This document shows, in pieces, positions 13,485 through 25,400 of a DNA stretch of 64,000 nt. Each line of letters starts with the position of its first letter. Position 1 is the stretch's first letter. The notes below the pieces were generated by a model. It worked only from the letters and a program-made list of their open reading frames with translations, was not told the origin of the DNA and did no database searches. The stretch is from contig OZ024789.1 of assembly GCA_964017065.1 (NCBI GenBank), forward strand, positions 7,568,191 to 7,632,190. The letters run 5' to 3'. Position numbers and translations under genes: made by a program. Source of the stretch: Haliclona indistincta (taxonomy: Eukaryota; Porifera; Demospongiae; Haplosclerida; Chalinidae).

Positions 13485-16400
13485 GAGGGACCAGGGAAAG
13501 AGGGAAAGAGAAAGATAAGAATTAAGAGAGGGGAATGTAAGAAAGGAGAGAGGGAGAGCGAAAGAGAGGAGGGAGAGAAGGTGGGGGAAGAGAGAGATTG
13601 CATGGTAGAAGGGAGGGAGTGATAGGGAAGGGAGCAAAACAGAGGGGAGGAGGGTGAAGAGAGGAAAGAAGGGAGGAGAGAAAAGATGAGAAGAAGAGAA
13701 GGAGGAAGGAGTTATTTCATAATAATAAATTTTCAAAAATAATACCCATTCACTCATCCACTAAATAAGACACATACCAATCGTGACCTCGCACAATAAA
13801 CAAACTAGGGTACAAGTGCATTTATGACTTGCACAACAAATGACATCACTCTTTCCAAGAACTGGAACCATTCTAGTGTGATAGAAATGTGCCTAGCACA
13901 CATGTGGGAGTGATCATGCATAGCTTGCTGAGGTAGCCAGTGATGTAAGTCAATTTCAAGAGCTGAAACAGGAGGTCACATAATCAGAAAACTTACAAAG
14001 GCTTGTAATGAGTACACGCTAGTTTCACAAAATAAAAGGAGGAAAGAGAGCTAGGCAGAGAAGAAGAGAGTGCCCAGCTTGAGAAGCTAATATTCAATTC
14101 TTAGGTGCAATTAATTTGGTATGGGCTACTACAAATTGCTGTCATGTTGCATAGTCAACAAGAGGTTAATATAATAGCTGTTCATGTACAAATTAGGGGA
14201 AATGGCGACATGCACAGAGTCTTTTCCAATTTCTGATGAAGCTTTAGTTTCTCGCTCTCTTGCTATGAAGTTTCTATATAATATGTAGCAAAAACGTGCT
14301 TCTTGAAAACAACATTTGTTGAACACTGGCACTGCAGCTCATTTTATCTGCTCGGAAGTTTCAAATTCATGAAAGGGAAAAATCTGTCAAGTGCCAAAAT
14401 ACGGTAATACAACAGTATACAGGCGGTGGCTGCCAAGGAAGTTGAAATAGCTAAACCTAATTAGGTCAGGTCTAGAACTGACAAATGATGTGGTAGCTAC
14501 CTACTCATCTCTTACAAGGAATGCAGTAATAGAGGAGTGGAGGAGGATAATTGGTGCTGACCTGTTGACATGGCGAGAATCTGTTGCGATTATGAGCCAA
14601 GTGCAGTGTCTCCAGTAATGGTTCACACGGCAGAGGATTGATCAATCTATAGAAGATGGTAAAGTTAAACAGCACTTAGCATAAAGAGAGTAGTGCAGAG
14701 AATATTGGTTCTGACTAGGTGAAGGTTACAGGATACTGATACGATGGGCGTGACTTATGCTTCTTTGTGCTGTCAGCAGGCAGTGAAGGACTGATACTTG
14801 GAATTCTTTGAGAGCAATGGATAAAGAATGTATATTACAAATTGTACGTAATGCTGTTCATCTGCTATAGCAAGCCTAAAATGGTAAAACTATTAACTAA
14901 AAATCTTTTCTTGGACAATCACCAGCTTGGCAATCTTGCGCTAGAAGGTAAACAGCAACAGTACGGAGGGATTGACGAGAGATTTTCTCTGAAATGATAC
15001 ATGTAGACTAGCTGTAAAGCGGGAAAACTGGCGTCTGCAACGTCAAATCTGCGCACACATCCTTGAGTAGCTCGAAGACTAACAGAGATGTCACAAAAGG
15101 CTCTCATCAATCCCTTCGAAAGGCCTGCCTTTACCTAGCAGACCAAGCGGATTTCACTCACATTTTCTTCCAGAAGCTTATTTTTGGTTACAAAAATGCA
15201 GCACAAAATACAATATAAAATACATTTATAACCGCAAACAGCTGACCGCGTACCGCCACAGTATCCCATAACCTTAAAACTTTGTACTTCATGAAATATT
15301 TATTCAACAGAACAGCATTCACACTAAGTACCAAAGTGAAATGAACAGTTTGTGTCATGTGACATGTGATGACAGACATGTGACATGTGATGACAGACAT
15401 GTGACGTGTGATGACAGACATGTGATGTGTGAAAATTATGTTATAAGTAAAACTTTATCACAAGGTTGCTCACTGGGCATGCAAGTAAAGTACAACAACA
15501 AACTTATGCTTCATGCAAGATTCACGATGAAATTCAAGCAGTCATGAATATTCAGTCATGATGGACTATTTCACCAAGACACAACCACAACCTGATGATT
15601 TCACACACACTATCACGCACCAAACAAGTATGTGAGAGAACATGTTGGAGAGCAAAAGCAGAAATGTGTCACTTCTCATACCATAATAGAGGTATCCTGA
15701 TTCTCATGTACAGTAGCTCATGCGTGTTGACAACACATACCTTATGCATGAAAAATTTTGGTGGGTCAAAAAATTTTGGCGAATGACTCAAAATTCATGT
15801 TTTGGTGAATTTGCGACCAGCATGTAGTTCACATTTTTATAATAACCATAATAAATTTTTGCAGAGTTAAATTTAGGAATAGCTCAATGATACACCAACT
15901 TTCTGCATTAAAATAACTTTGTTACATACTTCAAGTGAAATGTACAGTTTCTACCAGTGAAGGGAGTGAGTACATGTATTGGTTCTGCTAGTCTTACCTG
16001 CTAGAGGTCACACAGATGATGACCAGCTGGTTCTTGGGGACATGGTTCTGCATAAGCTCATCAAACTCAAGATCTCTGACAAGTGGAATCTGACGCTTGT
16101 CGCACCTGAACAAGAAAACAAGGAAAGGAAAAAATTAAACGTAAATTTACACGCTGCTATACATATAGGAGTGTTAGGTGGTGCGTTATAAGGCGCATGC
16201 GTTTATATTTCCAAGAAGAACGACAAACCGAGTATCGTAACCCTCTTGCGCATGCGCCGAAGGTTAAATATACGTTTATAAGCGAGATGCGCCTAACAAC
16301 TGTGCTTTTTTAACGAAATATTGAGCGCTGCAGCAAAACATCAATGCACCTATACGTGAGCTGGGCCCAATAATGTGCCAGTACAATATAAAATTTGTAT

Positions 16401-19400
16401 ACTAAATCAATACTGTCAAATGATTGTGATGATACAGAAGATGCACTTACCGGCACTGTGAAAGAGTTTCTTTATTCTTGTAGAACTTCTCATGCAATGA
16501 GCTATATCAGTTCAGGAACATATAATACACGAAAAAAACAACATTTCAATGCCTAGTATAATAAGTGCTGCTGAAATTGTTTTGGATACAAAGGACAGGC
16601 AAGTTTTGATGGGCGTGGTGGTTGTGGGCGAGGTTTGGCAGGTCCTACTTTGAATGGTTTCAGCTGTTCCTGAGATTGCTGCCTTTGAACACTGCATTTT
16701 AAGAGGAGAAATTACAATTACATCAGATATGATACGAGCTAATACTGTAAATTTGCTAGACAGTTTTGAAAGAATTAAATATCATGGTCTCACAGTGAAG
16801 GGTTAAATAATACAGTTTTGGGGGTACTGACAATTTTATAGCTACTGTACCTTTCACCCACATGGTAAACACCTGATGAGGTTTGTAATTATAGCACTAA
16901 CAATACACGAATATTTATTGGTTGCACTAAATTTGAGGTCGAGGACATAGGTGCCCAAAACGTCCAGGACAGCTAGGGGGTAGCACGCGAGGTCAACTTG
17001 TCGTGAGGTCAAATTCGCGAATTCAACTCTTACTGGTTCAACTCCCAAGAGGTCAATTATTCACCGGATCAACTTTACGAGATCAACTCTGTACAAAGTC
17101 AACTCTAACGAGGTCTACTTGTACAGAATCAACTCTCGCGAAGACTACTATCACAGAATCAACTTTGGCAACAGTCAACTCTTACAGGATCAACTTTGCT
17201 GTTGCGAAATCAACCTGGCACTTAGTTTATTATTCATAGGTGTGGCACTTAGTTTATCACTAATTTTTATTAATGTAATAAATTTTTTAGTTAGTTAGTT
17301 AGTTAGGAAGACCCTCCCGACGATCCTTAGTTAGGAAGACCCTCCCGACGATCCTTAGTTAGGAAGACCCTCCCGACGATCCTTAGTTAGTTAGGAAGAC
17401 CCTCCTGGCTTTTCGCAGTTAGGCGAAGTGTTTTAAGGTCTTGGGTTTAGGATTTAGTTTTGTTTAGCACGTGAATACCATAGCAACGAGCGTGACATAA
17501 CACATCTGCACTTCAGATTGGGTGAACTTAGTCCATCCCACATGCGATCATGTAGTTGATTTCGTGCGGTTGATCTCTGTGAAAGTTGGTTTTCGTGATA
17601 GTTGATTTCGAGCAGTTGAATTCGCGACAGTTGATCCTGTGATCATTGATTCAGTGAGAGTTGATTCCGTACGAGTTGATCTGGTGAAGAGTTGATCTGG
17701 AGAGAGTTGATCTCGTAAGAGTCGATCTCGTGACAGTTGAACTAGCGAAAGTTGACCTCGCGTGCCTAAACCGACAGCTAGTCACTGATTTTCTCTTTTC
17801 TGCCTGTATATGTGTTTCAGGTCCAGCACAGAAGTGGTTAAACAATTATATTTACTGTTGAATATTCAAGTTATTTTAAAACTCAATAAGCACTCCTGTT
17901 TCGATCTACAATGCCTTATCCATGCCTTATCGAACGAAGCTACTCAAAATCATCGATGACATCATAATCATGAGGTATTAGAGTATGAATAATTTTTTTT
18001 TCAGAAAAAGTTGGCGCCTATGGTAACCTAAGTGCAGTATATCACACAATCGGTATCCTCTGCACTGATACAGTAGCTTGATGGTACAACAGTGTTATTT
18101 TGTCTCCAGGTGCAAGTCGAAACCTTGACCTTAGTTTTCGGTGTGTGAGATTTAACACCTCAGGCTTCGCCGGTTATAAGTATGAATTAACTTGGTTGTA
18201 GCAAGACTGACCTTTGATAAAAGTTTAAAAACACTGTATACAAAGTAACATGACTTCATGTTAGTCTCGCGTGCCAGACGTTCCGGGGGTGGGAACGTCT
18301 GATCACTAACGCCAGGTTTTCATGGTACAATGGAATGTAATCTAACGACACGTCACCTTTGAAATCACAAGTTTAGTTGACGTCACCAGTCTAGTTAGCA
18401 AGCGTGTAAGCGTGTAAGCATGTTAACAGTGCTTTTAGCATGCTAAACTCTTCCTAGAGCAATACCAACCAGGTTGATCATGATGTTCATGAACACTGGA
18501 GCAGTCAAGAGAACCATTGCGTGAACATGAATCACGTAGAATACACTGTCAGCAGCATCGAGAACAACGAGTAGCAGGCATTAGCTGTCGCCATTGTATG
18601 AACTACGTAACTTTTAATCACAAAACAATTCATTTTTGAGCTATTCTCAAAAATTGAGCAAAAAATGTGTTTTTACTTGAGAAATGTTCTATACATGTCA
18701 GCAGTTTCTCTCATGTACTCCTCCTCCTGGTCAAAGTATCTCTCGTAATGTTCCTCCACTATGGCCTGTATGTTGACATGCCTCTCCCTCTCTCTCAGCT
18801 TATATCGTTTGGCAATGACAGCCGAAACTATAAGACACAGTATTGCAAAGATCGACAGTACCAGGTAGTAATAGAATCCACAACTAGGTGTGACTCTATT
18901 GAGGTTGAAATGAGACAGAAGTAGAGTAGTTCCAAGGTGAGCAAACTGACCAATCAGGTAAGAGACATATACTACACCAACTACTGTCCCTCTCAAGTTT
19001 ATTGGAGTCTGAGCTAAGACAAATTCTAATGCAGTGCATTTAGTGAGTAAGTCGCCAACACTACCCACGATATCGGGTAACAGGAGCCAGTATGGTGAGA
19101 TAGGAAGAGTGTTATCTGGTACAGAGCTGGTATCAAACATGCACTGGGTGTTGTTACTGAGAGTATGTCCGATTGTGTCCAGTGTGAGGTCCAGTAATGA
19201 ACTTATGAAGCCCAGAAATAATCCTGCTCCAATTCGTTTAAGAAAATTAGGCATTTTGTTCTTCAGCAGTGGAAAGAGAATGAAACGATAAAATGGTATC
19301 ATGACAGCTGCAGTCAAGTTATTAACAATAAATGCTGTGCCTTCAACACAGATACGTGTGTCAGCAGTGGATGGTATTATATGAGTATGGATGACACTTA

Positions 19401-22400
19401 TTTTACCATCGGAAAATAAACCAGCAATTAAAACAATCGCAATGAAAACCAGCATTCTAAAGATAGTTTTAACATCTTCGACCTCTTCTTCTGTGAACGG
19501 TCCACCGAATTTGTGTTTGCCATAGTCCAGACGTGATGGTTCTTCCTCGTCTATGTAGGTGAATGCACTGCGGCGCTCAGGGTACTTGGTCTTACGAGCA
19601 TAGTTGAGCACTCTGAAAGCTGATTTGAGAGGACTACAAGGCTTGAAATGAACCTCAAGCTTGTGATGGCATAGACAATCTGTTATAAGAATCGAAGATA
19701 GACAGAATGTAACTATGGCCAGAAAGATTGCTGCTTGTATGCCAGTGAGCTGTGGCATACTGATGACAACTGGCAGGCATACAATGAGCTCTTGTGCCAG
19801 ACTTGCTACTGAGCGACTCCACCAGTTCCACTGTACTGCAGCACTGATGGCTTCACCTGATGCTCCAATCATCTGGTCTATTGTAAATGGCAGCATATTC
19901 ATTGCATTACTTTGAGTACCTATGACACTAACAGGCATTGCTATACACAACACAACAAGTGCTGGTATTGGAGTCCAGTTGAACTGGAGCACAATGAAAG
20001 CAATCAAGACAATCCAAAGAGCCACCATTGACAGCAAGGATCCACACATGATGATTCGGTACCGTCCAATCCAAGCATCTCCCAACCAGCCAAGCACCGG
20101 CATCAATAGTATCAAGGAATTACAAATAACTTTTAAACCAAACCGTACCTCATGTGGAATAGGAAGCAGTTCAATAACATACGGTGTATAGTAGGAAGAA
20201 CCATATGACAATGCAGCCCATACCAACACTAGTAGAGTACCATGAGAGAAGGAGCACTGGCTAGCACAAGTCACTCTTGAAGGCATGATTGAGAGTACTG
20301 TACTTGCATAAATGTACCCAATGTTTATAAGCATTTTTCTTGCAGAGCCCATCAATGAGAACTAACACAACAGATTCTAAATGGTGCCGAAATGTTTATA
20401 AACATTGTTGCATTGAATGATGTTTATAGGCTGCATGTGGAAAACGTTACTTGACTATGTACACATTAAGAGATCGTACTGCACTTGTGCATTGCGATTT
20501 ATGTACACTCAGGCTCCTATACACCTTTGTAAGTGTCTCTTGCAAAAAAGCAACAGAGGGTATTTCATAGTCAGGTAGTGGTAAGACAGTAATTCAACAG
20601 CCACGGTTTTTGATGACACACAATCACTATAAGCAAGAGTTCATCATAGTAAAGAAAGGTAAAAAGATTTCTAACGAAATCAAAAGGATGTAGGGATAAA
20701 TGAAATCTGCTACTGGTCCACAATGTAGGAATGGTTACACAATTGACTTGCTAACAGACCATAGATCCCTACATCAGTGGCTGCTGTGGCAGACTATAGC
20801 TAATTCAGCTAGTTGCCGTTGACTGACACCAAAGTGTATTGAATTGAATTCTGAGTCAACTTGACTGTGAAAAAAGTGCAGTATATGCAGTATATCACAC
20901 AATCGGTATCCTTTGCACTGATTCAGTAGCTTGACTGTTGACATGACCAGGAGGAGTGTTATTTTGTCTCCAGGTACAAGTCGAAACCTTGACCTTAGTT
21001 TTCGGTATGTGAGATTTAACACCTCAGGCTTCACCGGTTATAAGTATGAATTATTACATAGCACGTCATCTTTCACCAATCGGATTGCTCTATTCGAGGG
21101 CAATAATGTAGGTTATTGACCGCGCGTAGCCTATAGCAACAGACCGTTGCGTCTTTGCGAGTTTGAAAAATTCGCGATGTTATTGCGCTCACAGAGATGA
21201 ACTATGTAATAAATCATTTATTGCCCTACACAACTCGGGCAACAACCGACATTAATGACCTCGGGAAAGTCGGTTATTGCCCTCGTGTGAGGGCAATAAC
21301 TAATACTTAACTTGGTTGCAGCAAGACTGACCTTTGATAACAGTTTAAAGACACTGTATACAAAGTAACATGGCTTCATGTTAGTCTCAGACGTTCCGGG
21401 GATGGGAACGTCTGATCACTAACGCCAGGTTTTCGTGGTACAACGGAATGTAATCTAACGACATGTCACCTTTGAAATCACAAGTTTAGTTGACGTCACC
21501 AGTCTAGTTAGCAAGCGTGTAAGCATGTTAACAGTGCTTTTAGCATGCTAAAACTCTTCCTAGAGCAATACCAACCAGGTTGGTTATGATCACGATGTTC
21601 ATGAACTCTGGAGCAGTCAAGAGAACCATTGCGTGAACATGAATCACGTAGAATACACTGTCAGCAGCATCGAGAACAACGAGTAGCAGGCATTAGCTGT
21701 CGCCATTGCATGAACTACGTAACTTTTAATCATTGATTTACAAAACAATTTATTTTTGAGCCATTCTCGCAAATTGAGCAAAAATGTTTTTTTTTACTTG
21801 AGAAATGTTCTATACATGTCAGCAGTTTCTCTCATGTACTCCTCCTCCTGGTCAAAGTATCTCTCGTAATGTTCCTCCACTATGGCCTGTATGTTGACGT
21901 GCCTCTCCCTCTCTCTCAGCTTGTATCGCTTAGCAATGACAGCTGAAACTACAAGACACAGCAATGCAAAGATCGACAGTACCAGGTAGTAATAGAATCC
22001 ACAACTAGGTGTGACTCTATTGAGGTTGAAATGAGACAGAAGTAGAGTAATTCCAAAGTGAGCAAACTGACCAACTAGGTATGAGACATATAATACACCA
22101 ACTACTGACCCTCTCAGGCTTATTAGAGTCTGAGCTAAGGCGAATTCTAATGCAGTGCATTTAATGAGTAAGTCGCCAACACTACCCACGATATCGGGTA
22201 ACAGGAGCCAGTATGGTGAGATAGGAAGAGTGTTAGCTGGTACAGAGCTGGTATCAAACATGCACTGGGTGTTGTTACTGAGACTATGTCCGATTGTGTC
22301 CAGTGTGAGGTCCAGTATTGAACTTATGAAGCCCAGAAATAATCCCACACTAACTCGTTTAAGAAAATTAGGCATTTTGTGCTTCAGCAGTGGAAAGAGA

Positions 22401-25400
22401 ATGAAACGATAAAATGGTATCATGACAGCTGCAGTCAAGTTATTAACAATAAATGCTGTGCCTTCAACACAGCTACGTGTGTCAGTAGTGGATGGTATTA
22501 TATGAGCATGGATGAAACTTATTGTACCATTGGAAAATAAACCAACAATTAAAACAGTCGCAATGAAAACCAGCATTCTAAAGATAGTTTTAACATCTTC
22601 GACCTCTTCTTCTGTGAACAGTCCACCGAATTTGTGTTTGCCATAGTCCAGACGTGATGGTTCTTCCTCGTCTATGTAGGTGAATGCACTGCGGCGCTCA
22701 GGGTACTTGGTCTTACGAGCATAGTTGAGCACTCTGAAAGCTGTTTTGAGAGGACTACAAGGCTTGAAATGAACCTCAAGCTTGCGATGGTATAGACAAT
22801 CTGTTATAAGAATCAAGGATAGACAGAATGTAACTATGGCCAGAAAGATTGCTGCTTGTATGTCAGTGAGCTGTGGTATACTGATGACAACTGGCAGGCA
22901 TACAATGAGCTTTTCTGCCAGACTTGCTACTGAGTAACTCCACCAGTTCCACTGTACTGCAGCACTGATGGCTTCACCTGAGGCTCCAATCATCTGGTCT
23001 ATTGTAAATGGCAGCATATTCATTGCATTACTTTCAGTACCTATGATACTAACAGGCATTGCTATACACAACACAACAAGTGCTGGTATTGGAGTCCAGT
23101 TGAACTGGAGCAAAACAAAAGCAATCAAGACAATCCAAAGAGCCACCATTGACAGCAAGGATCCACACATGATGATTCGGTACCGTCCAATCCACGCATC
23201 TCCCAACCAGCCAAGCACCGGCATCAATAGTAGCAAGAAATCACAAACAACTATTAAACCAAACCGTACCTCATGTGGAATAGGAGCAAAATAAATAACT
23301 GCTAGTGTATAGTAGAAAGATCCATACGACAATGCAGCCCATACCAACACTAGTAGAGTACCATGAGAGAAGGAGCACTGGCTAGCACGAGTCACTCTTG
23401 AAGGCATGATCGAGAGTATTGTACACGCATGCATGTTTGTATAAGTATTTTTCTTGCAGTTATGCAAGGTGCTGAATGTTAAGAACACAGTGACAGGATG
23501 ACAAGGAACATTTCCTCATGCACACAAACAACAGCTTTGATCTATCTTGTAACTGCATAACACAGAATGCAACATAAGAGGACTTGAACTTTGCAATTTG
23601 TGAGCTATCAAACTCCTATGCACACGTTGGGTATCATTGTGCTTGCTCAGACTATGCACAGTTGCAAGACATGGCTATAACACTCGACAGAAGACATTAG
23701 TGTCTCCTGCCTTTGACACTAACAAAGACACAGCTGAGAGGTATTACTACTAGTGGGGTTGTGGTAAAGACAGTTGTAATTCAACCGGCATGGTTTTTGA
23801 TGACACACAACCAGTACACAGATGCTTTACCCTTTTGCATTCATATGCACTGGTCACAAAGACTATACAAATGTACCAAAAGGTGGTGATTTCGCTTGTT
23901 TATTTTGCTGAAAGTTGCTGGCTCATGCTTCTCAACAGCTGCGTTGGTAGTTTCCGTGTAAAGTTACAAGCCCAAAATATTGTGTTTTATGATGCAATTT
24001 TTGTAGCCAAAAATAAGGTTCTGGAAGGAATTACAGAGGAAGCCGTTTGGTCTCAGAGGTAAAAAAAGGCCTTTCGGAGGGATTGACGAGAGCTTTTTGT
24101 GACATCTCTCTTCCTCTTCGAGCTACGCGAGGATGTGTACGTGGATCTGGTATTCGATACGCCATTTCCACACTTTACAGTTAGTTTATCGCTTCAGGAA
24201 GAAGCAAACCAAAAAAAGCTCTCATCAATCCCTCCGTACTGTTACACCTCCAAGTGCAAAGTTGTCAAGTTGACGATTGTCCAATAAGAGATTTTTGGCT
24301 AATAGTTATACGACTTTGGGCCTGCCATAGCGGACGAAGAGGCATTAGCTACAGGTTTTATTATACTTTATCTATTGCTCTCTAAGAATTCTAAGTATCA
24401 GTACATAGAGCTAACTCCTTCACTGCTTGCTGACAGCACAAAGAAACACAGACCATGCCTATCGTATCAGTATCCTGTAACCTTAATATATAGAATTCTC
24501 TGCAAATGGACAGATTTACAATTTCATAACTAACCAAATTCTATCTATTTCTGGTCTTTGGTACTAATATATTTTCCTGTCGGTTGACATAGGAATTAGA
24601 CAGAAAATATGCTCCCGAAATTTGTAAAATAAATTGCATGGTGTAGTAGGTGACACGTGTCTGTTGTAGTATTTAAAACTAGACACGTGAATTAGTTGAG
24701 CATTCCTAGGTTTTGTGCACTAAACAATCAATCTAGTTTTTTCTGCCCTCCCGCCCATCCCATAAGTAATCCTGAACAAGAATAATTATTGATGATATAA
24801 TTTTTTTTTCTCAACTAAATCAACCAGACGAGTCAAGGAGAGGCCTTGGACACAAACTAAAGAACTCTTTGTGTGCATTGTGTGTATGCATTGTGCTTAT
24901 TGTGTGCATTATGTGCATTATGCAAGCACATCTACTATGTAAATTGTGATGATTATGTTTGTTGATATTATTGCTAGGCAGCTTGTTCCAGAGAAGCAAT
25001 GGAGGGGAGCTTGAACTGTATAGCCTAGCTATGTGATGTGATTGAGCTGTGTTCATGGTAATAGGTTATCTCAGAGTTTTTTTCAAAAAGCTTAAGGTTC
25101 TCTCTGAGTTTTTCCCATGGTTAGCAATGGGCATAAATATTGGTGCATATTAGGCAGGCCCCAGCTCAATGAAGTATGATGTGTTTGTGTTCCTATGTGT
25201 GCTTGTGTTGTCAATAAGAACGTTGTGGCGTGCACAGCAGGCCTTGAAACGCAATGAGTCATACAAGCGTTTGGTAGTGGGGTGGTGCTTGCATGCATGC
25301 AAGGTGTGCATGTTTGGGAGGGATGATTGCTTAAAATCTAAATTATTCCACAGTTCTGATTTCTGTTCAACTAGCTTGTTTACATCGTCTTTGTTGCTTG

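Noticed and set aside
17003..17845. Frames with repeated STLTRSTL-type peptides on both strands
   Set aside because: They come from the gatcaact repeat arms of the foldback element.
18673..20355. Longer transporter start (MMGSARKMLIN) in copy 1 and MFLTFSTLHN in copy 2
   Set aside because: The two paralogs do not match upstream of a shared IMPSRVT region, so the start at MPSRVT is more likely.
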